Assembly: GCA_030427145.1 (NCBI GenBank)
Contig: JAUHWT010000012.1
Location: 62,001-126,000 of the forward strand
Length of the DNA: 64,000 nt
Direction: 5' to 3'
Origin: Alphaproteobacteria bacterium
Lineage (GTDB): Bacteria; Pseudomonadota; Alphaproteobacteria; Rhodobacterales; Rhodobacteraceae
The translations under genes were made by a program, and so were the position numbers. Shown piece by piece: positions 37,809 to 47,657 of this stretch (the first letter of the stretch is position 1; the number at the start of each line of letters is the position of its first letter). The notes below the pieces were generated by a model that had not been told where the DNA came from, did no database searches, and saw only the letters and a list, made by a program, of their open reading frames with translations.

Positions 37809-38417
37809 TTATTTGCTGTCCGAGGGTTCGGGTTCCTGCGGTACGGCAGGTCCACCGGAGGACACACCGACCTGCGCAGGCCGGAGGAGCCTTTCGCCGA
37901 TCGTAAACCCGACACTCATGACCTGAATAATGTCGCCACTTTTACTGCCGGGTACAGGAGCCTCAAACATTGCCTGGTGCAATTTGGGATCGAATCTCTC
38001 GCCGTTCTGAGGCTCGATTTTGACAATTTTGTGCTTCTCAAACGCGGAAACGAGGTCTTTCTGGGTCAGCTCAATGCCTTCGATCAGACCCGGTGCCGAT
38101 GCACGGGTTTCGTCGGTGCAGCTCTGCATTGCACGATCAAAGTTGTCGTAGACGTTCAGCATGTCACGTGCAAAGCGGGTTGAGGCATAGAGCTCCGCGT
38201 CGCGTTTGTCTCGGTCAGCCCGTTTCCGGATGTTCTCCACATCCGCGAGAGCTCGAAGCAGCCGATCTTTCAGCTCACGGTTCTCGGCTTTTAGAGCCGA
38301 GGCTTCCTCTAGTTCGATGTCCTCGTCACTAATTTCCTCATCCTCGGGAAGTTCTGCCTCCGGGTCATCCAGAAACGCTTCGTCGTCCAAATCCCGATAC
38401 TCGTTTTCTCTGTTCAT
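37809..38417 (-). CDS. grpE: Nucleotide exchange factor GrpE
   Basis: Releases ADP from DnaK. 202 residues: acidic N-terminus (PEAELPEDEEISDEDIELEE), long coiled coil (LKAENRELKDRLLRALADVE), then the beta domain with KHKIVKIEPQNGERFDPKLH and GFTIGERLLRPAQVGVS. It lies 11 bp downstream of hrcA on the same strand, the conserved hrcA-grpE pair. Its stop abuts the mutS stop head-on. Confidence 0.97.
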   Translation of the reverse strand: MNRENEYRDLDDEAFLDDPEAELPEDEEISDEDIELEEASALKAENRELKDRLLRALADVENIRKRADRDKRDAELYASTRFARDMLNVYDNFDRAMQSCTDETRASAPGLIEGIELTQKDLVSAFEKHKIVKIEPQNGERFDPKLHQAMFEAPVPGSKSGDIIQVMSVGFTIGERLLRPAQVGVSSGGPAVPQEPEPSDSK

Positions 38418-38428
38418 CTCTGTCTGTC

Positions 38429-39496
38429 CTAACCCTGAGGTCGACCGGAAATCAGTCGACCGACAAGTTGCGCGGTATAGTCCACAATCGGTACGATTCT
38501 TCCGTAATTCAGCCTCGTTGGCCCAATCACCCCGACCGCACCGATGATTTTTCGGTCAGCATTCATATAGGGAGACACAACCAGAGAGGAACCCGAAAGT
38601 GAAAAAAGCTTGTTCTCTGAGCCTATAAAAACACGCACGCCCTCACTTGATTCACTCAGTTCCAGCAATTGAGCCAGATCACGCTTGCGTTCCAGTTCGT
38701 CGAACAGTTCGCGCACTTTCTCCAGCTGCGCCTCATCATCCGTAGCTTCCAGCAGATTGGATCGTCCGCGGACGATGAGCCTCTCTCCACCTCCTGGTTC
38801 CTGGGACCAGACAGCCAAACCACTCTCGATGACAGTCTTTGATTCCTGATCCAGTTCCGCCTTGCGCCTTGCGATCTCAGCGGCGACCACACTGCGCATC
38901 TCCGACAGCGTGCGATCTACCAGTATATTGTTAAGAAAATTCGCTGCCGACTGCATGGTCGAAGGAGTCATGCCGGGCGGTGGAGAAAACAAACGATTTT
39001 CCACCTGTCCATCTGCCGTCACCAGGACAACCAGAGCCTTATCTGACCCCAGCGACACGAACTCGATGTGCTTAATGGGCGCTTCCGTTTTTGGCGTGAG
39101 AACAAGGCTCGCGCCATGGGTCATGCCAGAAAGCAAATTCCCTGCCCGATCCAACACCGCTGAAAGATCCCCGTCATCGGAACTCAGCGTTTTTTCAATT
39201 TCCGCGCGCTCGACATTATTTACGTCGCCGACCTCCATGAACCCGTCCACAAACAGACGCAACCCACGCTGAGTAGGCACGCGACCCGCGGAAACGTGCG
39301 GGGAATCAAGCAACCCCAGCATCTCCAAATCCTGCATCACGTTCCGGATTGTCGCTGATGAGACCTTCTGCTTCATGGAACCGGTCAGCGTTTTTGATCC
39401 TACCGGGCCGCCAGTGTCCAGGTAGGTTTCGACCAGGCGCCGGAAGACCTCCCGGCTTCGTTCATTCAATCCGCCAAGCGGTGACTCGTCATTCAT
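38429..39496 (-). CDS. hrcA: Heat-inducible transcription repressor HrcA
   Basis: Represses groESL-type operons through the CIRCE inverted repeat and needs GroEL to stay active. 355 residues: winged helix at the N-terminus ([38 protein letters not shown]) followed by a GAF-like domain ending [20 protein letters not shown], the family signature. No CIRCE copy (TTAGCACTC-N9-GAGTGCTAA) was seen in the window, so its targets must lie elsewhere. Divergent from rph over 146 bp. Confidence 0.97.
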   Translation of the reverse strand: MNDESPLGGLNERSREVFRRLVETYLDTGGPVGSKTLTGSMKQKVSSATIRNVMQDLEMLGLLDSPHVSAGRVPTQRGLRLFVDGFMEVGDVNNVERAEIEKTLSSDDGDLSAVLDRAGNLLSGMTHGASLVLTPKTEAPIKHIEFVSLGSDKALVVLVTADGQVENRLFSPPPGMTPSTMQSAANFLNNILVDRTLSEMRSVVAAEIARRKAELDQESKTVIESGLAVWSQEPGGGERLIVRGRSNLLEATDDEAQLEKVRELFDELERKRDLAQLLELSESSEGVRVFIGSENKLFSLSGSSLVVSPYMNADRKIIGAVGVIGPTRLNYGRIVPIVDYTAQLVGRLISGRPQG

Positions 39497-39642
39497 GTCA
39501 GTCTGCTCACCTTCCCCACTTCGTCAGGAAACTATGCATCGCAATTCCGCAGGTCAATCTCGCCAATCTCCATCTCGCCGCTGGACCCCAATGGGTTTGC
39601 GCGATATGCGGTCACTCACCATTAAACATGCAGGAGACGACA

Positions 39643-40356
39643 ATGCGACCTTCCGGCCGATCAAACGATGCCCTCCGGGACATTACGATTGAAACCGGCG
39701 TGACAATGCACGCAGAGGGCTCCTGCATCATCAAAATGGGAAATACTCACGTACTCTGCACGGCAAGCGTAGAGGAAAATGTTCCTCCCTTTCTCCGCAA
39801 GTCGGGACTTGGTTGGGTAACAGCCGAATACGGGATGCTGCCACGCGCCACCACTTCCCGCAACCGGCGGGAAGCCACAGCCGGCAAACAATCAGGACGC
39901 ACCCAGGAGATTCAGCGCCTTATTGGCCGTTCGCTTCGCGCCGGGATTGATCGGGTGGAGTTGGGGGAACGGCAGATCACGGTAGACTGTGATGTCATTC
40001 AGGCCGATGGCGGTACGAGGTGCGCTTCGATAACCGGCGGATGGGTGGCGTTGCGGCTGGCGGTCAACAAGCTACTTGCGCAGGGCACCCTCAAAAATGA
40101 TCCTCTGACCGGTCATGTCGCTGCTGTCAGTTGCGGTATCTACGGGGGGCAACCGGTCCTCGATTTGGATTATGCTGAAGACAGTACCGCTGGCACCGAC
40201 GCGAACTTTGTGATGACCGACAGTCTCAACATGATTGAGGTTCAGGGAAGTGCGGAAGGCGCCACGTTCTCCCGTGATGAGTTCAATAAGCTTATTGATC
40301 TGGCGGAAAAAGGTGCGTCTGAACTGGTCGCCGCGCAGAAAGCCGCGACATCATGA
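39643..40356 (+). CDS. rph: Ribonuclease PH
   Basis: Phosphorolytic 3'-5' exoribonuclease that trims tRNA precursors. 237 residues with [55 protein letters not shown] and the phosphate-binding [18 protein letters not shown] 39643 follows AGGAGA; the open frame extends far upstream through the divergent intergenic region and into hrcA and is not used. Its stop overlaps the rdgB start (ATGA). Confidence 0.97.
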   Translation: MRPSGRSNDALRDITIETGVTMHAEGSCIIKMGNTHVLCTASVEENVPPFLRKSGLGWVTAEYGMLPRATTSRNRREATAGKQSGRTQEIQRLIGRSLRAGIDRVELGERQITVDCDVIQADGGTRCASITGGWVALRLAVNKLLAQGTLKNDPLTGHVAAVSCGIYGGQPVLDLDYAEDSTAGTDANFVMTDSLNMIEVQGSAEGATFSRDEFNKLIDLAEKGASELVAAQKAATS

Positions 40357-40964
40357 CACGTCGCTTTGACGATCCGAAGCTTGTGGTCGCTACGCACAAC
40401 CAGGGCAAGCTCGAGGAGATCAAAAAACTGCTTGAAGATTATTCCGTGACCGTTATCTCGGCCAAAGAGCTTGAATTACCGGAACCGGATGAGACCGAGA
40501 ACACTTTCGTGGGCAATGCCCGAATTAAAGCCCATGCCGCCGCCCAAGCGACCGGACTGCCTGCTTTGGCGGACGATTCCGGAATTGAAGTCGATGCGCT
40601 GGATGGCGCGCCCGGCGTTTATACCGCTGACTGGGCTGAAGTTAACGGAAAGCGTGATTTCGTCCATGCGATGACCCGTACATGGGAGGCGCTTGAAAAG
40701 GTTGACGCTCCTGCCCCAAGGACCGCGCGTTTTCGTTGCACTTTGGTACTTGCATGGCCTGATGGCCATGACGAGGTCTTCGACGGTCGCATCGAAGGTG
40801 AATGTGTTTGGCCCATGCGCGGTGATCAGGGGCACGGTTACGATCCAATTTTCGAACCCGTTGGCTACGATATTACGCTCGGTGAAATGGACCGGTGGGA
40901 GAAGAACCGCATAAGCCACCGGGGCGATGCATTCCGAAAACTCATCGCAGGCTGTTTTGCCTGA
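40353..40964 (+). CDS. rdgB: XTP/dITP pyrophosphatase RdgB (Ham1 family)
   Basis: House-cleaning enzyme that hydrolyses dITP and XTP to keep deaminated purines out of DNA. 203 residues with [60 protein letters not shown] and [20 protein letters not shown], all Ham1 motifs. Overlaps rph by four bases and hemW by up to 38, so the three are translationally coupled. Confidence 0.97.
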   Translation: MTRRFDDPKLVVATHNQGKLEEIKKLLEDYSVTVISAKELELPEPDETENTFVGNARIKAHAAAQATGLPALADDSGIEVDALDGAPGVYTADWAEVNGKRDFVHAMTRTWEALEKVDAPAPRTARFRCTLVLAWPDGHDEVFDGRIEGECVWPMRGDQGHGYDPIFEPVGYDITLGEMDRWEKNRISHRGDAFRKLIAGCFA

Positions 40965-42117
40965 AGACTGGCAACACGGGGGATTTGGTGTCTATGTGCA
41001 TTGGCCTTTTTGCGCGGCTAAATGCCCCTACTGCGATTTCAACAGTCATGTCAGGAAGACCGTAGACCAGGATCGCTGGGCTCGGGCACTGGTTCGTGAA
41101 ATCGAAACACAGGCCGAAATTACTCCAAACCGTGTGGTAAATTCTGTCTTCTTCGGGGGTGGCACCCCTAGCCTGATGGACCCGAAAACTGTCGGAGCAG
41201 TACTCGACGCGATCGCCAACTCGTGGACAGTTGCGAACGACATTGAAGTATCCCTGGAGGCAAATCCGACTTCGGTTGAAGCAGAAAGATTTCGGAGCTA
41301 CCGTTCAGCTGGCGTAAATCGATTGTCGATGGGCATTCAGGCTCTCAATAATAGAGATCTTAAAGCGCTGGGGCGAATGCACACTGCTGAGGAAGCAATA
41401 TCGGCATTTGAGATAGCGCGAACGAACTTCAACAGAGTTAGTTTTGATCTCATTTATGCCCGTCAAAATCAGACCTTGGCCGATTGGCGCAGTGAACTGT
41501 CAACGGCCTTGGATATGGCCGTTGACCATCTTTCACTCTATCAGCTCACGATTGAACCGAACACGAGGTTCGGCGAAATGGACAAACGTGGAATCCTGCG
41601 CGGAATACCATCAGACAATGCCTCAGCCGATATGTATGAACTGACCCAGGAAATTTGCTCAAAGTACCTGATGCATGGATATGAGGTATCCAACCACGCC
41701 CGGAGTGAAGCCGAATGCCGTCACAACCTGATCTATTGGAGATACGGCGATTACGCCGGTATTGGCCCAGGCGCCCATGGACGATATACTCGGCGTTCCA
41801 ACAGATATGGCACAGTCGCATGGAGCAACCCGGAAAAATGGCTTAGCGAGATTGAGGCCCAAAACACAGGGATACGATCAACAACACCTCTCGACCGTGA
41901 GGATCAGGCACGGGAAATGATGTTAATGGGGTTGCGGCTCAAGGAGGGCATTTCGCTGAGCCGCTACAAAAATTTGGCGGGACGAGACCTGAATCAGGCG
42001 TCAATCCACGAACTTGAGCATTTAGGAATGCTGGAAAGAGAAGACGACCGGGTAAAAGTCACTTCCCAAGGGCGCCCAGTTCTGAATTCAGTTCTAAATA
42101 ACATTTTAAATCAATAA
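40927..42117 (+). CDS. hemW: Heme chaperone HemW (radical SAM, formerly HemN-like)
   Basis: Radical-SAM-fold protein that binds haem and is thought to insert it into respiratory enzymes. Long confused with coproporphyrinogen dehydrogenase. 396 residues with the cluster motif CAAKCPYCDF (CxxxCxxC) near residue 28, VFFGGGTPSLMDPKTV, LEANPTSVEAERF and YEVSNHARSEAECRHNLIYW. The HNxxYW signature supports HemW over HemN. Start is uncertain: ATG 40927 overlaps rdgB by 38 bases; a TTG at about 40957 would shorten it by 10 codons. Confidence 0.92.
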   Translation: MHSENSSQAVLPEDWQHGGFGVYVHWPFCAAKCPYCDFNSHVRKTVDQDRWARALVREIETQAEITPNRVVNSVFFGGGTPSLMDPKTVGAVLDAIANSWTVANDIEVSLEANPTSVEAERFRSYRSAGVNRLSMGIQALNNRDLKALGRMHTAEEAISAFEIARTNFNRVSFDLIYARQNQTLADWRSELSTALDMAVDHLSLYQLTIEPNTRFGEMDKRGILRGIPSDNASADMYELTQEICSKYLMHGYEVSNHARSEAECRHNLIYWRYGDYAGIGPGAHGRYTRRSNRYGTVAWSNPEKWLSEIEAQNTGIRSTTPLDREDQAREMMLMGLRLKEGISLSRYKNLAGRDLNQASIHELEHLGMLEREDDRVKVTSQGRPVLNSVLNNILNQ

Positions 42118-42118
42118 C

Positions 42119-42997
42119 TTACGCTGACATCAACTGGCACAGCCTATCGAGGTCTGCGAGATTGGTGTACTTGATCCGTAGCTCACCTGCCTGCTGGCCA
42201 GGTTTGTGATCAATCAACACTTTCATACTAAGAGTAGCAGAAAGATCCTCTTCCAACGCCCTCGTATCTGCATCTTTCGATGGCCCGGTAGCCTTCTGTT
42301 CGCCAACTTTTTTGGTAAAGTCTTTCTTTGCCAACTGCTCGGCCTGTCTAACCGACAGTTGCCTTTTGACTATCTCAGCTGCCAGTTGTTCCGGTCGACC
42401 CGAAGTAATGATAGCGCGGGCATGCCCTGCGGACAGCAACCCCTTCCGAACCATCTCCTGAACCGATTCCGGCAGCGACAGAAGCCTGAGTAAATTCGCA
42501 ATATGGCTCCTACTCTTGCCGAGTGCCTCAGACAGCCTTTCCTGAGTATGGCCAAACCTATCCATCAACTGTCGATAGCCCAACGCTTCTTCAAGCGCGT
42601 TGAGATCTGAACGCTGAATGTTCTCAATAATGGCAAGCTCTAGAACTTCCGTGTCGTTGAGTTCACGAATAATAGCGGGAATTTCATGCAGATTGGCTAA
42701 CTGGGCCGCGCGCCAACGTCTTTCACCAGCGACAATCTGGTAGTCATCCGGATAGTTTGGATCCAAACGCACAATTAACGGTTGAATGATTCCCTTCTCA
42801 CGGATCGAGGAGGCCAGATCCTGAAGCTCAGCGTCATCAAATGTTCGCCTGGGCTGATCCGGATTGGCCCGAACACGCTCAATAGCGATCATCTGGTCAC
42901 CACGCACAGGCATCGCTACGTCAGTCGTAACAGGCTCCATAGGACCTACATCAGCCAGTAGAGCCGACAACCCCCGACCCAGACCCTTTTTTTCCAT
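42119..42997 (-). CDS. parB: Chromosome partitioning protein ParB
   Basis: CTPase clamp that loads on parS and spreads to organise the origin region for segregation. 292 residues: N-terminal helix GLGRGLSALLADV (ParA-stimulating), then RANPDQPRRTFDDAELQDLA, the arginine-rich GERRWRAAQLA with TEVLELAIIENIQRSDLNAL, the helix-turn-helix (LSEALGKSRSHIANLLRLLS) and a C-terminal dimer domain. Two perfect parS sites lie 1.4 and 3.3 kb upstream. Its stop is one base from the hemW stop on the other strand. Confidence 0.97.
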   Translation of the reverse strand: MEKKGLGRGLSALLADVGPMEPVTTDVAMPVRGDQMIAIERVRANPDQPRRTFDDAELQDLASSIREKGIIQPLIVRLDPNYPDDYQIVAGERRWRAAQLANLHEIPAIIRELNDTEVLELAIIENIQRSDLNALEEALGYRQLMDRFGHTQERLSEALGKSRSHIANLLRLLSLPESVQEMVRKGLLSAGHARAIITSGRPEQLAAEIVKRQLSVRQAEQLAKKDFTKKVGEQKATGPSKDADTRALEEDLSATLSMKVLIDHKPGQQAGELRIKYTNLADLDRLCQLMSA

Positions 42998-43012
42998 TAA
43001 TTTTGGCCTCTC

Positions 43013-43831
43013 TTACGCGATTTCTTCTGACAATGAGTTCTTCCTGATCCTCGCCAGGAGTTCACCCGCCAATTTTTGATATGCGATGCTACCCGCACTT
43101 GTATGATCGTACACCAGAGCAGGAATGGCATGGGACGGTGCTTCGCTCAATCTCACGTTTCGTGGAATGACCGTATCGAATACCAGCGACCCCAAATTTG
43201 ACCGTGCATCTTCAGCAACCTGACTGGAGAGGTTGTTCCGTTTGTCAAACATGGTCAAGACAACGCCCTCAATCATCAAATCACGGTTTGAACCCGACCT
43301 GATTGACTGAACAGTCCGCATCAATTGCGAAAGCCCTTCGAGAGCAAAGAATTCACACTGCAGCGGCACTAAAACGGAATCAGCGGCTACGAAGGCATTT
43401 AAAGTGAGTAGGTTTAAAGACGGAGGACAATCGATCAATATAAAGTCATTGTCGACTATATTTTGTGGTGATGTGGCAAACAAATCCCGTATTTTGTGCA
43501 ACCGTCTAGCATCAGGAACAAGTTCAACATCGGCTGAACTGAGGTCGGGCGTTGCGGGCACAATGGTTAAGCCAGGTACGGCCGTGGAACTGATGCGAAT
43601 ATTGGTATTTTGGTTAGCAAAAATCAAATCATAGGCTGTAAAGCATCGATCCTGTGTTGCCACTCCTAAACCGGTGGAGGCGTTCCCCTGCGGATCAAAG
43701 TCCACCAACAAAACTCGACTACCGAGAGCTGCAAGTGCCGTACCCAGGTTGATTGCCGTTGTAGTTTTTCCAACCCCACCTTTTTGGTTTGCGATTGCAA
43801 TTACTCGCGGATTTGAACCACTATTTTCCAC
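43013..43831 (-). CDS. parA: Chromosome partitioning ATPase ParA (Soj)
   Basis: Deviant-Walker ATPase that moves ParB-parS complexes. About 272 residues. Walker A is VIAIANQKGGVGKTTTAINL and the Walker A' DFDPQGNASTGLG, with switch II FILIDCPPSLNLLTLNAF. I chose the GTG at 43831, which overlaps the rsmG stop by about 11 bases and has TTGGAG upstream. An ATG at 43867 would overlap rsmG by 47 bases and add 12 residues. parB follows 15 bp later. Confidence 0.95.
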   Translation of the reverse strand: MENSGSNPRVIAIANQKGGVGKTTTAINLGTALAALGSRVLLVDFDPQGNASTGLGVATQDRCFTAYDLIFANQNTNIRISSTAVPGLTIVPATPDLSSADVELVPDARRLHKIRDLFATSPQNIVDNDFILIDCPPSLNLLTLNAFVAADSVLVPLQCEFFALEGLSQLMRTVQSIRSGSNRDLMIEGVVLTMFDKRNNLSSQVAEDARSNLGSLVFDTVIPRNVRLSEAPSHAIPALVYDHTSAGSIAYQKLAGELLARIRKNSLSEEIA

Positions 43832-44450
43832 GTTGGAATGCTCCAATTTCCACAATCGAGGCACCATCGTCCGTCAAACTGGGATGAAGTTTGTAATCCA
43901 ACTTCCAATTCTGAAGAGCCTCTTCCAACTCTTTATGCACCGATTGTCCCTTGTGAAACAAGCAAATACCGTCAGGATCTCGGTGTTTTTCGGAAAATTC
44001 CAGCAATTTTGTCAGAGACGCCAGAGCTCTACCGGAGACAACGCAGGAACCTAACGCAGGCACTTCCTCAATACGAACATTTTTGATTGTTACCGCGACG
44101 TCGCAAGCCCTCGCCACCTCCCGAAGAAACGTACACTTCCGTTGGTCACTTTCGATTAAAGTGACTTGAGTATGCTGTTTGCGGTCTGATGCGGCGATTG
44201 CAACTACGAGACCTGGAAACCCACCCCCGGAACCGAAGTCACACCAAGATTCCCAGCCAAATGTAGTGCTGGCTAAATCAAAAATTTGCAGCGAGTCGAC
44301 AAAGTGCCTGTTCCATGCTTCGGATATGGTTGTTTTTGATACCAGATTGATACGCGGGTTCCACTTCTTCAGCGTGGCCAGATAAATCTCCAGTTTTTCC
44401 AATGTTTCACGTGAAACATTGAGGCCGTTTGAAAACCCGTTATCAACCAT
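43821..44450 (-). CDS. rsmG: 16S rRNA (guanine527-N7)-methyltransferase RsmG
   Basis: Methylates G527 of 16S rRNA using SAM; loss gives low-level streptomycin resistance. 209 residues: NVSRETLEKLEIYLATLKKW, NLVSKTTISEAWNRHFVDSL and the SAM loop WCDFGSGGGFPGLVVAI. The NVSRET segment is encoded by a perfect parS palindrome. It lies 4 bp after mnmG and overlaps parA, as in many bacterial origin regions. Confidence 0.96.
   Translation of the reverse strand: MVDNGFSNGLNVSRETLEKLEIYLATLKKWNPRINLVSKTTISEAWNRHFVDSLQIFDLASTTFGWESWCDFGSGGGFPGLVVAIAASDRKQHTQVTLIESDQRKCTFLREVARACDVAVTIKNVRIEEVPALGSCVVSGRALASLTKLLEFSEKHRDPDGICLFHKGQSVHKELEEALQNWKLDYKLHPSLTDDGASIVEIGAFQRGK
44403..44418. promoter_or_regulatory. 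parS: parS centromere site inside rsmG
   Basis: Exact 16-bp palindrome TGTTTCACGTGAAACA, the universal ParB/Spo0J binding site. It encodes part of the N-terminal NVSRET of RsmG. 1.4 kb from parB. Confidence 0.97.
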
Positions 44451-44454
44451 AAAA

Positions 44455-46329
44455 TCAACTTGCCCTGGAAGATGCAGATTTGGAATGAAGTAGAACCAAG
44501 GTTAGCGCTGACGGCGTCATACCTTCTATTCTTGAAGCTTGACCCAGTGTCCGAGGCTGAATTCTGTTCAGTTTATCCTGTAACTCCCCCGAAATACCCG
44601 AAATACCCGAATAGTCCAATGATTCCGGAATTGTTACGGCCTCGTCATCCCGAAGTTTCTGAACATCAGCAGACTGTCTTGCCAGATATGGCGCATACCT
44701 CGCGTCATTGCACAATTGAGAGACGATTTCTTTGTCAAAGTCTGCTATTGAAGGAATGACCTTCTGAAACTTGTCTATGGATACACCCGGAAACGAAAGG
44801 TATTCATAAATGTTTCGGCGCACACCATCCTGAGCCACTGAAATGCCTAGATCCCCAGCTTCCTTCGGTGGCAATGTCACAGATTCCAACGATGTTTGAA
44901 GGCTGGAGAGCTTTTTCAATTTGTCTTCATATACTCTCTTTCGGTTCTCCCGAATAAATCCTGAGGTGATTCCAAGTCCGGTTAACCGTTGGTCAGCATT
45001 GTCAGCTCTTAACGACAAACGAAATTCCGCGCGCGAAGTGAACATACGGTATGGCTCTGTGACTCCCCTGGTAATGAGATCATCAATCATTACCCCGATG
45101 TAGGAATCGGCTCTTGAAAAATGGACAGGATTATCGCCTTTAACCTGTAGAGCGGCGTTCAAACCAGCCACGAGTCCCTGACCGGCCGCCTCCTCGTATC
45201 CAGTTGTACCGTTGATTTGGCCAGCAAAATATAGTCCAGACATTCCTTTTAGGGATAAACGGCTATCAAGACTGCGCGGATCTATGTAGTCATACTCTAC
45301 CGCATAACCCGGTTGAAGTATTTCTACGAACTCCAAGCCACTAATTGTAGTGACGTATTGTTGTTGGACATCAATAGGTAGAGAAGTAGAAATGCCATTG
45401 GGATATACGACGTCAGTATTCAATCCCTCGGGTTCGAGAAAAATCTGATGCGACTCTTTGTCGGCAAACCTTGAGATTTTGTCCTCAATAGATGGACAGT
45501 AACGTGGCCCGACACCACTAATATGACCACCATACATTGCGGATTTTGCCAGGTTACCTCGTACGATGTCATGCGTTTTCGAGTTTGTGTGCGTAATCCC
45601 GCAAGAAATTTGTTTTTGGAGGGTTTTTTGGGGCATGAAGGAGAACCTGGACGGTTCATCGTCCGCATTTTGAGTGTCCAAAGCGTCCCAATTTATCGTT
45701 TTTCCGTTCAACCTTGGCGGCGTACCAGTTTTTAGTCGCCCTATCGGGAGATTGTAATCGCGAATCCGATCGGCCAGTCTTGTGGATGAACCATCACCCA
45801 TTCTTCCTGCAGGACTGCTAACGTCACCGATGTGGATCACTCCACCGAGAAAAGTCCCGGTTGTCAGTATTGTTGCTTGACCTTTGATCTTGGTCCCATC
45901 AGCCAACTCGATTCCACGGATGTTTCCACTGCGTTCTATTAGATCTACAACCTCAGCATCGAGTACGATTAAATTCTCGTATTGGCTCAACTGTCGTTGA
46001 ACCGACGCTCGATACAGATTTCTATCCGCCTGTGTCCTGGGGCCCTGTACAGCTGGTCCCTTCCTTCGATTCAAGAGACGATACTGAATACCTGCATCAT
46101 CAGCGGCAATTCCAATGATACCGTCCAGAGCATCTACTTCCCTTACGATATGACCTTTACCAAGACCACCGATCGCGGGATTACAGGACATTTCACCAAT
46201 CTTCCGTCGATCATGGGTAACCAGGAGGACTGACACACCGATCCGACAAGCTGCAGCGGCGGCTTCTGTCCCCGCATGACCGCCGCCGACAACTATCACA
46301 TCGTACGAAGATTGTTTCACGTGAAACAT
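44455..46329 (-). CDS. mnmG: tRNA uridine 5-carboxymethylaminomethyl modification enzyme MnmG (GidA)
   Basis: FAD-dependent partner of MnmE that modifies U34 of tRNAs. 624 residues: FAD fold [19 protein letters not shown], then [20 protein letters not shown] and [20 protein letters not shown] with the catalytic region, [12 protein letters not shown], and the C-terminal helical domain. The N-terminus FHVKQ is coded by a second parS site. Coupled to mnmE (2-bp gap) and rsmG (4-bp gap). Near 44588-44612 a 9-bp unit is repeated, giving ISGISG. Confidence 0.97.
   Translation of the reverse strand: MFHVKQSSYDVIVVGGGHAGTEAAAAACRIGVSVLLVTHDRRKIGEMSCNPAIGGLGKGHIVREVDALDGIIGIAADDAGIQYRLLNRRKGPAVQGPRTQADRNLYRASVQRQLSQYENLIVLDAEVVDLIERSGNIRGIELADGTKIKGQATILTTGTFLGGVIHIGDVSSPAGRMGDGSSTRLADRIRDYNLPIGRLKTGTPPRLNGKTINWDALDTQNADDEPSRFSFMPQKTLQKQISCGITHTNSKTHDIVRGNLAKSAMYGGHISGVGPRYCPSIEDKISRFADKESHQIFLEPEGLNTDVVYPNGISTSLPIDVQQQYVTTISGLEFVEILQPGYAVEYDYIDPRSLDSRLSLKGMSGLYFAGQINGTTGYEEAAGQGLVAGLNAALQVKGDNPVHFSRADSYIGVMIDDLITRGVTEPYRMFTSRAEFRLSLRADNADQRLTGLGITSGFIRENRKRVYEDKLKKLSSLQTSLESVTLPPKEAGDLGISVAQDGVRRNIYEYLSFPGVSIDKFQKVIPSIADFDKEIVSQLCNDARYAPYLARQSADVQKLRDDEAVTIPESLDYSGISGISGELQDKLNRIQPRTLGQASRIEGMTPSALTLVLLHSKSASSRAS
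46313..46328. promoter_or_regulatory. parS: parS centromere site at the start of mnmG
   Basis: Second exact TGTTTCACGTGAAACA palindrome. It immediately follows the mnmG start codon (read on the minus strand) and encodes FHVKQ. 1.91 kb from the first copy and 3.2 kb from the oriC candidate. Confidence 0.97.
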
Positions 46330-46331
46330 TC

Positions 46332-47639
46332 CTATTTTCCCAAACAGAAGCTGCTGAATATCACACCAAGTACAGATTCGATATTGAATTTTCCGACAAC
46401 TTCATCGAGCGCTATCATTGATGCTCTAAGCTCTTCGGCGACCAATTCAACCTCTTCGAAATTATGATCGACCATCGCAATAACGTTGTGCAGATGACTC
46501 ATACACTCGATTATCAATGACCGTTGCCGTTCATGTGCTGTCAGACCGATATTTGATAGTCGATCCGCAAAAATGAATTTCACCTGCGACAAAAGATGAT
46601 CTACTCCATCACCCGTCAATCCGGAAACGGAGTTGGAATCGCCCCTGTTGGAGATGTCGGATTTGGCATGTAGGATAATGTCATCGCTTCGAATTGTAAC
46701 CCCGCCAGGTTTCCTCTCACTGGTTGGGTCGACGAGCACTACACGTAGATCTGCCTGATCGGCCTTGGTAAGTGCTCGCTCGATACCCAGACCCTCGATC
46801 ACGTCTTCAGTATCTCTTATTCCGGCCGTATCTAAAAAAGTGATCGGAATACCATCAAGATCAACTGATACCTCAATAACGTCCCGTGTCGTGCCAGCGA
46901 TTTCCGACGTAAGCGCGACATCGCGACCAGCCAGGAAATTTAGCAACGTTGACTTTCCGATATTTGGTTCACCAACGATGGCGACCTGAAAACCGTTTCT
47001 GAGACGCTCGGCGGTTTGATGGCCGGACAATGCTGCTTCCATATCTCGGACGAGGTCGCGCAATTTGGTAGAAAATTCTTCCAAAATATTGTCAGGAAGT
47101 TCTTCATCCGAAAAATCAATTGATGCAGTGATCATTGATAGATTATTTAAAATAATACTATGCCATTCTTCGCATTTTTTTGATAATCGGCCGCCCATAA
47201 GATTTAGGGCCTGCTGTTGCTGCATTTTGGTTTCAGCCGACAGCAGGTCACCCAAACCTTCGGTTTGCGCTAGATCGATACGCTGATTCGTAAGAGCCTG
47301 GCGGGTAAATTCGCCAGCCTCTGCCATCCGTAGTCCGTCTAAAGTTCCCAACAGTTTTAGGACGCTATCAACGACAGCACGACTACCGTGAACCTGGAGC
47401 TCTACGACGTCCTCGCCCGTAAAACTGGCAGGACCTGGAAAATATAGGACAACTGCCTCGTCCAACATGTCATTGGTCACGGGGTCGACAATGGACCTTA
47501 CATGCGCGTAACGGGGTTTGGCATCTCTGCCTGTAATTCTGGTAAGAGTATCATACGACTTTGGGCCGGAAATCCTGACTACGGATATACCAGCCCTACC
47601 TGGCGCAGTGGCCTGCGCAAATATCGTATCCCTGCTCAA
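46332..47639 (-). CDS. mnmE: tRNA modification GTPase MnmE (TrmE)
   Basis: Dimeric GTPase acting with MnmG on wobble uridine of tRNAs. 435 residues: N-terminal folate-binding domain ([20 protein letters not shown]), helical region, then the inserted G domain with G1 [14 protein letters not shown]2-region AGTTRD, G3 DTAGIRDT and a G4 variant HAKSD. It ends in CLGK, the conserved C-terminal cysteine motif. Base composition is clearly more AT-rich than rho just downstream in coordinates. Confidence 0.97.
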   Translation of the reverse strand: MSRDTIFAQATAPGRAGISVVRISGPKSYDTLTRITGRDAKPRYAHVRSIVDPVTNDMLDEAVVLYFPGPASFTGEDVVELQVHGSRAVVDSVLKLLGTLDGLRMAEAGEFTRQALTNQRIDLAQTEGLGDLLSAETKMQQQQALNLMGGRLSKKCEEWHSIILNNLSMITASIDFSDEELPDNILEEFSTKLRDLVRDMEAALSGHQTAERLRNGFQVAIVGEPNIGKSTLLNFLAGRDVALTSEIAGTTRDVIEVSVDLDGIPITFLDTAGIRDTEDVIEGLGIERALTKADQADLRVVLVDPTSERKPGGVTIRSDDIILHAKSDISNRGDSNSVSGLTGDGVDHLLSQVKFIFADRLSNIGLTAHERQRSLIIECMSHLHNVIAMVDHNFEEVELVAEELRASMIALDEVVGKFNIESVLGVIFSSFCLGK

Positions 47640-47657
47640 CCAACACCCGATTCAATT

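Noticed and set aside
39531-39566. Possible sigma-70 promoter for hrcA (TTGACC with CATAGT, minus strand)
   Set aside because: Spacing of 15 bp and a weak -10 box; not convincing enough to list.
43949-43963. Third parS-like sequence (GTGAAACAAG)
   Set aside because: Only one half-site matches; the other half lacks the palindrome.
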